Notes under the pieces: generated by a model
Told to the model about the DNA's origin: nothing
The model's database searches: none
What the model saw: the letters and a program-made list of their open reading frames with translations, nothing else
Position numbers and translations under genes: made by a program
Assembly: GCA_938048505.1 (NCBI GenBank)
Contig: CALIUX010000242.1
Location: forward strand, 1 to 13,195
From: an uncultured Pseudomonadales bacterium
GTDB lineage: Bacteria; Pseudomonadota; Gammaproteobacteria; Pseudomonadales; Cellvibrionaceae
DNA: 13,195 nt
Direction: 5' to 3'
Part shown: in pieces, positions 1 through 6,520 of the stretch
Position numbering within the stretch: position 1 is the first letter of the stretch
Layout: every line of letters begins with the position of its first letter

Positions 1-2198
1 GATTCATTTGTGCCATCATTATAGGACACCGCAATAAAACCTAGCTCATCACTCACTGTTGCATACTCTACCTCACCAAACTTAATGGTGCCTGATAAAC
101 TTTCGTCATCATCGGTATTAGTCTGAATGAGTGTAGCAACAACACCTTCTTGGTTAGTAATGGTCGCAGTCAGAGATGTATCGGTTTGCAATGCGGTATC
201 AAATTTAAGATCGAGTACTGTCGCGCCTGTTTTAATTTCGAACGTTAGCGCGGTATCTTCTAGGCCTGTACGTGAACCTGATACATTCAGTGATATATTA
301 GATGCAGCGTCGCCTTTATCTAATAGCAAAGCAGCGCCATAAGATAATCCAACATACTTATCGTCAGTTTCATCTGAGCATGTCTCATTTTCGTAGTCAG
401 TTGTTGTACAAACTTGCTCAAAACCATTTGATTTAGCATTCAAACTAAGGCTAGCGGTAAGTTTAGTCATATCCGGCGCCGTAAACACACCACTCAAAGT
501 CAGATCAACCTTCTCGACACCTAGAGTCTCTGTTTCTAAGAAGCTCGAAAACGCTTGGCCATCAGATGCCATAGAAGTCCGCTTTCTTTCTTCAAAAGCT
601 TTGACACCCGATACAGCAAAATTCAAATCACCCGTGAATTGAGTAGGTGATGCAGTGTTTTCTGATAAGGTAATGTTGATAGCAATATTCAATGACTCTA
701 TTGATTCATTATCAACATAATTACCATCATCACTATTATCAATGTATTCTGCTTGAAAGTTCTCTATAGTAATAACACCACTATTCACAGCCAAAGTAGA
801 ATCTTCTGAAACCAAAGAGCCCGACAAATCAAAATGAATATTTGCCTGCAGCATACCAGTAAACCATTGTGAATTAGCACCTACTGCTTTGAGGTCAATC
901 ATAACGGTTTCTGCTTGATCACGAATCGTTAGTGATAAGTCATCTTTAACGGCAAATGTAACCTCTTCACTATCATCGATGGCAATTGTGACAGTAAGAC
1001 CTGTTTCCTCATCTTCATATGACCTCACATTTAAATCATCACGAAAGACATCAAATGCATTTCTTATTGCCTGAGCCGTTTTACTCAAGGCTATCAAAGT
1101 TGCGCCGGAGTTTCCTTCAAATGTTTGATAAAGCACTTCATATTGCTCTTCAAAAGGGCTCACCACGGTAGTAGATAAATTGCGAATATCGGCAACCATG
1201 GCCTTAACTTTACCCAAGCCATCAACATTGCCTGAATCTGGCGTTCCTGTAGTCGGCTCTTCCGAACCACGAGAAGCCAACATTTTCTTTGCATCAATCA
1301 GATTTTTAAGCGGTTCTAAATCCAGCGTATTCTCTGAATCTTTACCTTGCATTGCACCAATAACAGCACTTGACTCAGCCAATATCTCCTCAAGCGTTAA
1401 TGCCGATGTAGGCATAGGTTCTGTATCAGGTAGCCCGCCACCTGTGAGATATTGATTCGTTAAATGACTCAGCGCGCCTTGAATAGTTGAAAATGAGCCT
1501 TCGGCGAGTACGGCACTTATTGCGCCAGCACCCATGAGGTTGTATTGAAGTGCCGCTTGATCAGCGCTCGCTACGGCAGCGAGGTTAGTCAAATCTACAA
1601 TTGGCATAGATGTTAGCTGGCCAGCTAACCCAAAACGATTCGCAACGGAGCCATTAAGCTCTTGGATTAGCATCACAACATCTTCATTTTTAGCGATGCC
1701 GGTTTTGCTTATCTCCTCCAAAATAGCTTCAGCTGCAATATCGGTCAATACTGATATATTAGCCGTCACTGGGGTGCTATCGACTATGTTCACAACCGCA
1801 TCAAGGCTAAAGTCCGAATCATTCAATGGAACCATTTCGCCAAATGCACTACCGCCACAACCGGCTGCAAGATCACAGGCCATCATCGCGGTATCATTGC
1901 CTGTCACGCTAACCAAGACAGGGCCATTATAATTCATCACACCCAGGGTATATCCGCCGTTCTCATCCGTAATAGCACTTTCAAGGGGCTCATCCGACAC
2001 CTTGCCTTCTACAATAGAGTACACACTAACTGTACCCCCTTTCACTACACCTTTTGCTGCCGCACCAGAAATACTACTACTAGGAACAACAGGCTGAGGA
2101 TCAACTTGTTTATTACTAGGCGAAGATGACCCACATGCACTTAAAAAAGCACACGCAAATACAGAAGGTAAAGTTAAAAATACCTGACGATGACGCAT
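1..2198 (-). CDS. Large lipoprotein with carboxypeptidase-regulatory-like N-terminal domain, 3' end cut by window edge
   Basis: An uninterrupted minus-strand frame runs from ATG at 2198 to the left edge (about 732 codons, no stop reached); I translated it by hand and checked the frame at several points. The start is supported by an AAAAGGAT ribosome site just upstream. The N-terminus is a lipoprotein signal: basic MRHR, a hydrophobic stretch, then lipobox LSAC with the acylated Cys at residue 22, followed by a Ser/Pro-rich linker (GSSSPSNKQ). Ser at +2 predicts outer-membrane sorting by the Lol rule. Residues around 40-100 (ISGAAAKGVVKGGTVSVYSI, then TDENGGYTL) resemble carboxypeptidase regulatory-like or surface-protein beta-sandwich domains. 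The middle is helical and acidic; the C-terminal half looks like beta-rich, Thr/Asp-rich repeats (for example LTLSGVFTAPDMTKLTASLS). Such lipoproteins are common in marine gammaproteobacteria, and their role is not established. I do not recognise a specific gene. It is probably monocistronic, separated from nfeD by 270 bases. Confidence 0.85.
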   Translation of the reverse strand, partial: MRHRQVFLTLPSVFACAFLSACGSSSPSNKQVDPQPVVPSSSISGAAAKGVVKGGTVSVYSIVEGKVSDEPLESAITDENGGYTLGVMNYNGPVLVSVTGNDTAMMACDLAAGCGGSAFGEMVPLNDSDFSLDAVVNIVDSTPVTANISVLTDIAAEAILEEISKTGIAKNEDVVMLIQELNGSVANRFGLAGQLTSMPIVDLTNLAAVASADQAALQYNLMGAGAISAVLAEGSFSTIQGALSHLTNQYLTGGGLPDTEPMPTSALTLEEILAESSAVIGAMQGKDSENTLDLEPLKNLIDAKKMLASRGSEEPTTGTPDSGNVDGLGKVKAMVADIRNLSTTVVSPFEEQYEVLYQTFEGNSGATLIALSKTAQAIRNAFDVFRDDLNVRSYEDEETGLTVTIAIDDSEEVTFAVKDDLSLTIRDQAETVMIDLKAVGANSQWFTGMLQANIHFDLSGSLVSEDSTLAVNSGVITIENFQAEYIDNSDDGNYVDNESIESLNIAINITLSENTASPTQFTGDLNFAVSGVKAFEERKRTSMASDGQAFSSFLETETLGVEKVDLTLSGVFTAPDMTKLTASLSLNAKSNGFEQVCTTTDYENETCSDETDDKYVGLSYGAALLLDKGDAASNISLNVSGSRTGLEDTALTFEIKTGATVLDLKFDTALQTDTSLTATITNQEGVVATLIQTNTDDDESLSGTIKFGEVEYATVSDELGFIAVSYNDGTNE

Positions 2199-2353
2199 AA
2201 AAACTATCCTTTTCAGCCTTTCTTATGAGGTTAACTAAGTACAAAACATACTAACAAGCAACCTAAAACTAAGAAAGCGGTATTATGCTCGACTAATTCT
2301 CACTCAAGAAAATAACGTGTTTTACAATAAAAATAGTCTTTATAGGAAAGTTG

Positions 2354-2382
2354 GCAGGCTTAACATTGTAATTTAAGCCTGC
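2354..2382. repeat. 10-bp inverted repeat upstream of the lipoprotein gene
   Basis: Arms GCAGGCTTAA (2354-2363) and TTAAGCCTGC (2373-2382) are perfect complements around a 9-nt spacer. There is no T-run after either arm, so a terminator is not obvious. It lies about 155 bases upstream of the lipoprotein start and about 85 bases past the nfeD stop. It could be an operator, an mRNA 3' stabilising hairpin, or part of the same 3' structure as the palindrome at 2413-2455. Confidence 0.45.
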
Positions 2383-2412
2383 AATCAATATGAGATTGAG
2401 CCCTTTATTTAC

Positions 2413-2455
2413 AGCAGTCTAAAAATGAAGCTGTCCTTCTCATTTTTAGACTGCT
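2413..2455. terminator. Perfect 16-bp stem-loop after nfeD, possible bidirectional terminator
   Basis: AGCAGTCTAAAAATGA (2413-2428) pairs perfectly with TCATTTTTAGACTGCT (2440-2455) around an 11-nt loop. It begins 13 bases past the nfeD stop. The A5 run in one arm and T5 run in the other, on both strands, could let a smaller inner hairpin (GAAG/CTTC on the minus strand) be followed by a U-run. That would make it a terminator in either direction. There is no classic GC-rich stem with a trailing U-tract, so the terminator label is moderate. Confidence 0.5.
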
Positions 2456-2468
2456 AATACTTAGCAGA

Positions 2469-2936
2469 TTACCCCTTAGTTGAATCCACAACTGCAACCC
2501 AAAGCACGCCAACCTCTGCCTTTACGACTTCAACTTGCTCACCTGCTGCAATTGGCTGATGGCTTTTTAGCTCCCACTGTATACCAGAGTATTGATGTGT
2601 AACATTTCCTTGAGGGCCAACGCCTTCATCAAGATAAAAGCGATAACCATCAAAATCACTTTTTACTTTTTTATCATCTGTTTTGTTTTGAATGTTTAGC
2701 ATCGGTCGCCAGAGTGCAGCGGCTAGCACACCAGTAAAAATGGCATTCGCTAAAAATAGTGCTGCCCACGTCAACGGCAATATACCAAGCCAAGCCAGCA
2801 CACCTGAGATCAGTAGTGACAGACCCAAGAAAAACAGAATGAAAGTCGAAAACCCCAGAATCATGACCTCAATGGCCAACAGTGCAATGCCTGCCGTAAT
2901 CATGAGTTCAGGTGCGTAGGACATCATCGATTCCAT
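2469..2936 (-). CDS. NfeD-family membrane protein (short form, YbbJ-like)
   Basis: A 155-residue inner-membrane protein with the layout of short NfeD proteins. The N-terminus (residues about 8-75) holds closely spaced hydrophobic segments (MITAGIALLAIEVMILGF, FILFFLGLSLLISGVLAWLG, WAALFLANAIFTGVLAAALW). A soluble C-terminal part (about 95-150) with GVGPQGNVTHQYSGIQWEL and GEQVEVVKAEVGVLWVAVV fits the small OB-fold domain of this family. E. coli YbbJ has almost the same length and also sits directly after qmcA. The ATG overlaps the upstream stop as TAATG, with a strong GGAGG at 2946-2950 placed 9 nt before it, so translation is probably coupled. NfeD proteins are thought to partner stomatin-like SPFH proteins in membrane microdomains or membrane quality control. 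Met4 or Met5 are possible alternative starts, but the GGAGG spacing favours Met1. Confidence 0.9.
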   Translation of the reverse strand: MESMMSYAPELMITAGIALLAIEVMILGFSTFILFFLGLSLLISGVLAWLGILPLTWAALFLANAIFTGVLAAALWRPMLNIQNKTDDKKVKSDFDGYRFYLDEGVGPQGNVTHQYSGIQWELKSHQPIAAGEQVEVVKAEVGVLWVAVVDSTKG

Positions 2937-3877
2937 TACGCTTTGCCTCCGTTAAGAGTATTAATAATACTTGTCGCTTGCGCTACGATGCTTGCCGGAT
3001 CAGTTCCGCTATCGGGCAACAACACAACGCTCGAATCTTTTGCAATAGCTTGTTTTGCCTCAATCGCTTTAGTCGCCAAATCAAGCTGCACCGCTTTTTG
3101 CCCATCGTCTGTCGCAGCCGTCTCACCTACAACGCGCAGCGCATCAGCTTGTGCATTCGCGACAGCGCGAATAGCCTCAGCTTCACCTTGCGCCGCAAGC
3201 ACCTGTTCTGTTTTTTCGGCTTCAGCCGCTAAAACACGAGACTGCTTTTCGCCTTCTGCGATATTAATCGCTGCTTGACGCTCCCCTTCTGACTCTAGAA
3301 TTTTTGCACGCCGCTCACGCTCTGCTCGCATTTGCGCTTCCATAGCATCCATAATCGAGGCGGGAGGGGTAATATCTTTAATTTCATAACGCATCACCGC
3401 CACGCCCCATGTTTCAGATGCCTCATTAATAGACTGTACGATTTTGGCATTAAGTGCATCACGGTCTTCAAATGTTTTATCAAGCTCAATCTTACCGAGC
3501 TCAGAGCGCATAGTCGTTTGAGCAAGCTGTGTTACAGCAAAGATGTAATCTTCCACACCGTAAGTCGCCTTATAAGGGTCCAATACACGAAAATAGAGTA
3601 CGCCATCAACCGTGAGCGAAATATTATCCTTCGTGATCGCCGCTTGGCTGGGGATATCATAAGCCTGCTCTTTAAGCGATCGATCCGCTGCAACTTGATC
3701 AACAAACGGTAATATAAAGTTTAAGCCCGCTTCCTTGGTCGATTGATACTTTCCAAAGCGCTCAATAACCCAAGCTCGGTTCTGCGGCACAAACTTAATG
3801 GATGACTTAAGAATAACTAAACACAGGACAAAAAAAGCAAACTGAAAAGTAAAAACATACTGAAGCAATACATCCAT
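2936..3877 (-). CDS. qmcA: SPFH/band 7 (stomatin/paraslipin) protein, QmcA-like
   Basis: A 313-residue protein close in length to E. coli QmcA. It has an N-terminal membrane anchor (about residues 8-27, FQFAFFVLCLVILKSS) and then the band 7 core, with the typical stretches VPQNRAWVIERFGKY, GLNFILPFVDQV and ITKDNISLTVDGVLYFRV. Next come RSELGKIELDKTFEDRDALN and the ITPPASI segment. From about residue 180 to 260 there is an Ala/Glu/Arg-rich coiled coil (RAERERRAKILESEGERQ, AEGEKQSRVLAAEAEKTEQ), as in stomatins, which drives oligomerisation. The family forms large membrane-associated ring or cage assemblies; E. coli QmcA is linked genetically to FtsH/HflKC membrane proteostasis. An AGAGGA ribosome site at 3885-3890 precedes ATG at 3877. 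It is followed with a one-base overlap by the NfeD-family gene, the standard SPFH-NfeD pairing. The qmcA name rests on similarity and neighbourhood; slipin/paraslipin is the alternative name. Confidence 0.9.
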   Translation of the reverse strand: MDVLLQYVFTFQFAFFVLCLVILKSSIKFVPQNRAWVIERFGKYQSTKEAGLNFILPFVDQVAADRSLKEQAYDIPSQAAITKDNISLTVDGVLYFRVLDPYKATYGVEDYIFAVTQLAQTTMRSELGKIELDKTFEDRDALNAKIVQSINEASETWGVAVMRYEIKDITPPASIMDAMEAQMRAERERRAKILESEGERQAAINIAEGEKQSRVLAAEAEKTEQVLAAQGEAEAIRAVANAQADALRVVGETAATDDGQKAVQLDLATKAIEAKQAIAKDSSVVLLPDSGTDPASIVAQATSIINTLNGGKA

Positions 3878-3913
3878 AACAACATCCTCTATTTACTGGA
3901 AAAATCAAAACAC

Positions 3914-3925
3914 ATTACATGTAAT
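3914..3925. promoter_or_regulatory. 12-bp palindrome upstream of qmcA
   Basis: ATTACATGTAAT is a perfect palindrome 37 bases upstream of the qmcA start, in an AT-rich region. Its position suits a regulator site or a 5' UTR element. A 12-bp AT-rich palindrome can occur by chance in such sequence, and no flanking copies were seen. Confidence 0.25.
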
Positions 3926-4343
3926 AAAAAAACATCTAGCCCAATGCTCGGTTTACATAATGCGCTCTTTAATAATGTATCGACAATAATCTACAAGCTA
4001 ACAATTCATCAACTAGCAATCCCCAAACTGACAAATTACCAATATGCAAGTCACCAATTAAAAATCTACTGTTGAGCATAGCACTCATCGCAACGGCTCA
4101 CTAATTACTTAAAAAATAGCATTACAAAAAATGTAAAGCCATTCAAACATCAGATTATCAATAAAAAACAAATAAAATCAAAAGGTTATACGTTTCAGAC
4201 ACAATTCAAACCTTATGAAAAGGTTCAAATAAAATTCTTGATAACTATATGAGAGACAAGGATATTGAAGCTCTACCAATATAGCGCTACCGCTGGAGTC
4301 CGCCTTAATCGTTTTATCAAATAGCCTATTAGCAGTAGGTTAC

Positions 4344-4625
4344 TTGGTCAAAATCAGGCACGTAAATCCGTTAAATGACCTATTATTCGCTTTACAAGAT
4401 CATTTTTACCCGCACATAAAAACATACCTAAGCAGTTTTTATAGGTGGCCCAATAAAATCTGCACACCTAAAGTCTTTACACTTGAGGGTTCACATGATG
4501 GAAAAAGATGGATAGTCTTAGATGGTCACAATAGCGAAGGAGCTAGGTGGACCGCATCAGAAGAGTGTGTTTACACACCACCGCGAACAGAACATTTAGT
4601 ACTACCGCCTGCACGCTTCCAATGA
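4344..4625 (+). CDS. Doubtful small ORF with a discoidin-like stretch; possible gene remnant
   Basis: A 93-codon frame beginning with TTG at 4344; the frame is open back to about 4269 but no ATG is available there. There is no good ribosome site before the TTG. The segment PKVFTLEGSHDGKRWIVLD (about residues 42-60) resembles the strand pair of F5/8 type C (discoidin) domains, where LEGSNDG-x-W-x-x-LD is typical. The first 40 residues (LLFALQDHFYPHIKTYLSSF) and the tail (CVYTPPRTEHLVLPPARF) match nothing I know. The frame ends in TGA with further stops close behind. A full discoidin domain is about 130-150 residues, so if the resemblance is real this is only a piece of one. It may equally be a chance ORF in non-coding DNA. 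No function is assigned. Confidence 0.25.
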   Translation: MVKIRHVNPLNDLLFALQDHFYPHIKTYLSSFYRWPNKICTPKVFTLEGSHDGKRWIVLDGHNSEGARWTASEECVYTPPRTEHLVLPPARFQ

Positions 4626-5078
4626 TAATGATAGACGAGAAGTCGTAGTGATTGCCCCGATGAGGAAATTTCGTTTAGAACATTGACCTTTATAAGCATT
4701 GGGGAAAGAGGGCAAGGCAGTTAGAGTAATTCAGGCTACCGGCATTAGCTGGAACTATTGAGCAATACCTTCAGAAGTTTTTGCACCCAAGGTACGCCAC
4801 ACCCCCAAATTGATTTGAAACCTATATTGAGCATGAAGCCCTTCAAGTAGTTCATGCATCATATGATTAATGTGCTGCGACATGACCAAGATTTAAGGTG
4901 AAATCTCATGTGAAAAACTCTTTAACACCAAACTTTCTAAAAATTAGCTAACATGCAATACTAGCTAGGCAGCACTAGAGTGTTGTTAGTGCTTTCAAGA
5001 CACCCATTGAAAACACATATGATTGTCATGTAAAGCAAGGAGTTATAACAAACTAATATGTTTTTAGGAAGAATTACT

Positions 5079-6365
5079 ATGATATCGATATTTCAAACGG
5101 CGCCAAGCCATATAAAAAGGTATTGCTACTCATTACTTACTTTAGCACTCTTGTATACAGGTGGCTCTAACGCAGAGGAGTTAACTTTAAGATTTGAAAC
5201 AGCCGACACGGACTTAGATACAAATAAAGTTTATGTACTAGATGATTTCGCCAAACAATCAGGAGGTTTACCTAAGGGATTCAACAATAAATATCATATT
5301 ATCGACACTGTAAACTCTGACCTCTTTAAATATGAACCACAAACTAGAAAGGTAGATTTTCTATTCAAACAAAATACATCTCTCTTCAAAAGATTTAGCG
5401 AACAAATTCTACAGCCTTTACAAACTCAAATCCCAAAATTCATTAATGACATTGAATCTCGAAAGATCCCCAAGCTTTCATCTCAAAAGGTTCAACACCT
5501 TGGGATAGAGACTGACCCATTTATTATCAATTTTGCTGTTAGAAACTCTCAAGTCCATGTTCGCATGTCTGGATTATCTATTGCTGGAAAAGTGAAAGGC
5601 CGCTTTAGTAATGATGCACTGAAACTTTTCTGCGGGAGTAGCGCGACTATTAGTGTTAGCAGCAATTTAGTAGCTGAAGGCATTTTCGATATAGCTTCTG
5701 GAAAGTTTAAATTACATACAATTAAGGCTAATGACAAATCAAGCACGAGGTGCTCAGGCGTAATTGGTAAAATTTTAGATCCTGCTTTTGAATTTTTTAT
5801 TGATGGATTAATTGACGAGAAGATTAGTGATTTCACCAGCGAGGTATTTGCCAAATTCACTGACAAGCAAGTCGGAAAAAATCTTTTAGAGCTTATCACT
5901 TCTGAAGTCCAAATTGCTGAAAGAATACTGGGTATTGATGTGCTAGAGGAATCTCTGAATGCTTTAAATCGATATGTAGGAGGGTTTAATTTTGAAATGA
6001 AAATTGGTATTGATTTCCTTGGGAAAGGGCATCACATGCTAGGATTTTCTGCATACCAAGATTTTGTCGATGCAAACGTTGATGGCAGCACAGCGAATTT
6101 TAAATGTCCGTCTTGGGCCGATGAGGCTATTTTTTATGAATCCACACCAGTGCAAATTAGTCGTAATATGCGTGGCAAACCTGCTACATACGGCATGAAA
6201 ATGGTTCGCGTAAAATCAAACAGTCTTAACCATAGTAAAAAACTTTATACTACTGGTCGACGAGGGGCATTACCTATTCGAGAGCCCCGCGCTATTGTTG
6301 GTGCATGCAAAAGCCACAACAACCTAAGAAGCCTTTTACGACCTCTTGTGTTAATTCCAAGATAA
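5079..6365 (+). CDS. Secreted or periplasmic protein of unknown function
   Basis: A 428-residue protein if started at ATG 5079. The in-frame ATG at 5058 adds seven residues. I prefer 5079 because AGGAAG (5066-5071) lies 7 nt before it, while the AAGGAG at 5037-5042 is 15 nt from the 5058 ATG. Residues 1-32 form a Sec signal peptide: basic HIKR, hydrophobic core SLLTLALLY, and probable signal peptidase I cleavage after SNA before EELTLRFE. The mature part has four cysteines (about residues 185, 225, 343, 410), enough for two disulfides in the periplasm. The centre alternates beta-like segments (LSIAGKVKGRFSNDALKLF, SATISVSSNLVAEGIFDI) with a long amphipathic helical stretch (FEFFIDGLIDEKISDFTSEV). 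This pattern loosely recalls lipid-binding TULIP/BPI-type folds, but that is only an impression. The C-terminus is basic. I recognise no catalytic motif and no family. The gene is AT-rich, stands alone, and is convergent with pnp. Confidence 0.85.
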   Translation: MISIFQTAPSHIKRYCYSLLTLALLYTGGSNAEELTLRFETADTDLDTNKVYVLDDFAKQSGGLPKGFNNKYHIIDTVNSDLFKYEPQTRKVDFLFKQNTSLFKRFSEQILQPLQTQIPKFINDIESRKIPKLSSQKVQHLGIETDPFIINFAVRNSQVHVRMSGLSIAGKVKGRFSNDALKLFCGSSATISVSSNLVAEGIFDIASGKFKLHTIKANDKSSTRCSGVIGKILDPAFEFFIDGLIDEKISDFTSEVFAKFTDKQVGKNLLELITSEVQIAERILGIDVLEESLNALNRYVGGFNFEMKIGIDFLGKGHHMLGFSAYQDFVDANVDGSTANFKCPSWADEAIFYESTPVQISRNMRGKPATYGMKMVRVKSNSLNHSKKLYTTGRRGALPIREPRAIVGACKSHNNLRSLLRPLVLIPR

Positions 6366-6430
6366 TACTTTTATAGAACTACACTCACACAGATTTACAA
6401 TATTTATTCAAAACCCATGACAGAGTAGTT

Positions 6431-6463
6431 AAAAAAGAATTGACTCTAATCAAGAGTCAATTC
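6431..6463 (-). terminator. Rho-independent terminator of the pnp transcript
   Basis: An 11-bp perfect stem (GAATTGACTCT 6437-6447 with AGAGTCAATTC 6453-6463) and 5-nt loop is followed on the minus strand by six Ts (6436-6431). It lies 57 bases past the pnp stop. The stem is AU-rich, but the U-tract directly abuts it. On the plus strand there is no T-run, so it probably serves pnp rather than the convergent orphan gene. Confidence 0.85.
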
Positions 6464-6520
6464 CTCTAAAGCTCTTAGGTGTGAAAGATGCCCTAAAGAA
6501 CTTTACTATCAATTACGGGG

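Larger units (their letters stand above)
3878..5078. other. Gene-poor AT-rich region between qmcA and the secreted orphan
   Basis: About 1.2 kb between two divergently read genes. The qmcA-proximal part (3878-4270) is very AT-rich and must contain the qmcA promoter, though no box pair is convincing. From about 4270 to 4900 the base composition is closer to coding. One frame is open from 4269 to 4625, and short frame-shifted open stretches follow (for example around 4677-4800), but none is recognisable. This could be a decayed gene. The end (4980-5078) holds a TATGAT at 5018-5023 that could be a -10 box for the plus-strand gene, without a clear -35. I see no tRNA, insertion-sequence ends or direct repeats. 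Confidence 0.6.

Noticed and set aside
127..2000. Several plus-strand frames of 70-90 codons opposite the left end
   Set aside because: They sit antisense to the continuous minus-strand lipoprotein frame, which has a signal peptide and lipobox.
3332..3712. Open plus-strand frame of 126 codons
   Set aside because: It lies wholly opposite qmcA, which has clear band 7 and coiled-coil signatures, so this is an antisense shadow.
3891..4000. Possible qmcA promoter boxes (TTGTCG with CATTAT)
   Set aside because: Both hexamers match the consensus poorly and several alternatives fit equally well, so no promoter is called.
4206..4227. AACCTT/AAGGTT small inverted repeat
   Set aside because: Only six pairs in AT-rich sequence with no T-run; expected by chance.
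4993..5012. TTTCAA/TTGAAA inverted repeat before the secreted orphan gene
   Set aside because: Six-base arms in AT-rich DNA are weak evidence for an operator. It may simply contain a -35-like TTGAAA.
5549..5899. Open minus-strand frame of 116 codons
   Set aside because: It is antisense within the secreted orphan gene, with no ribosome site or recognisable motif.
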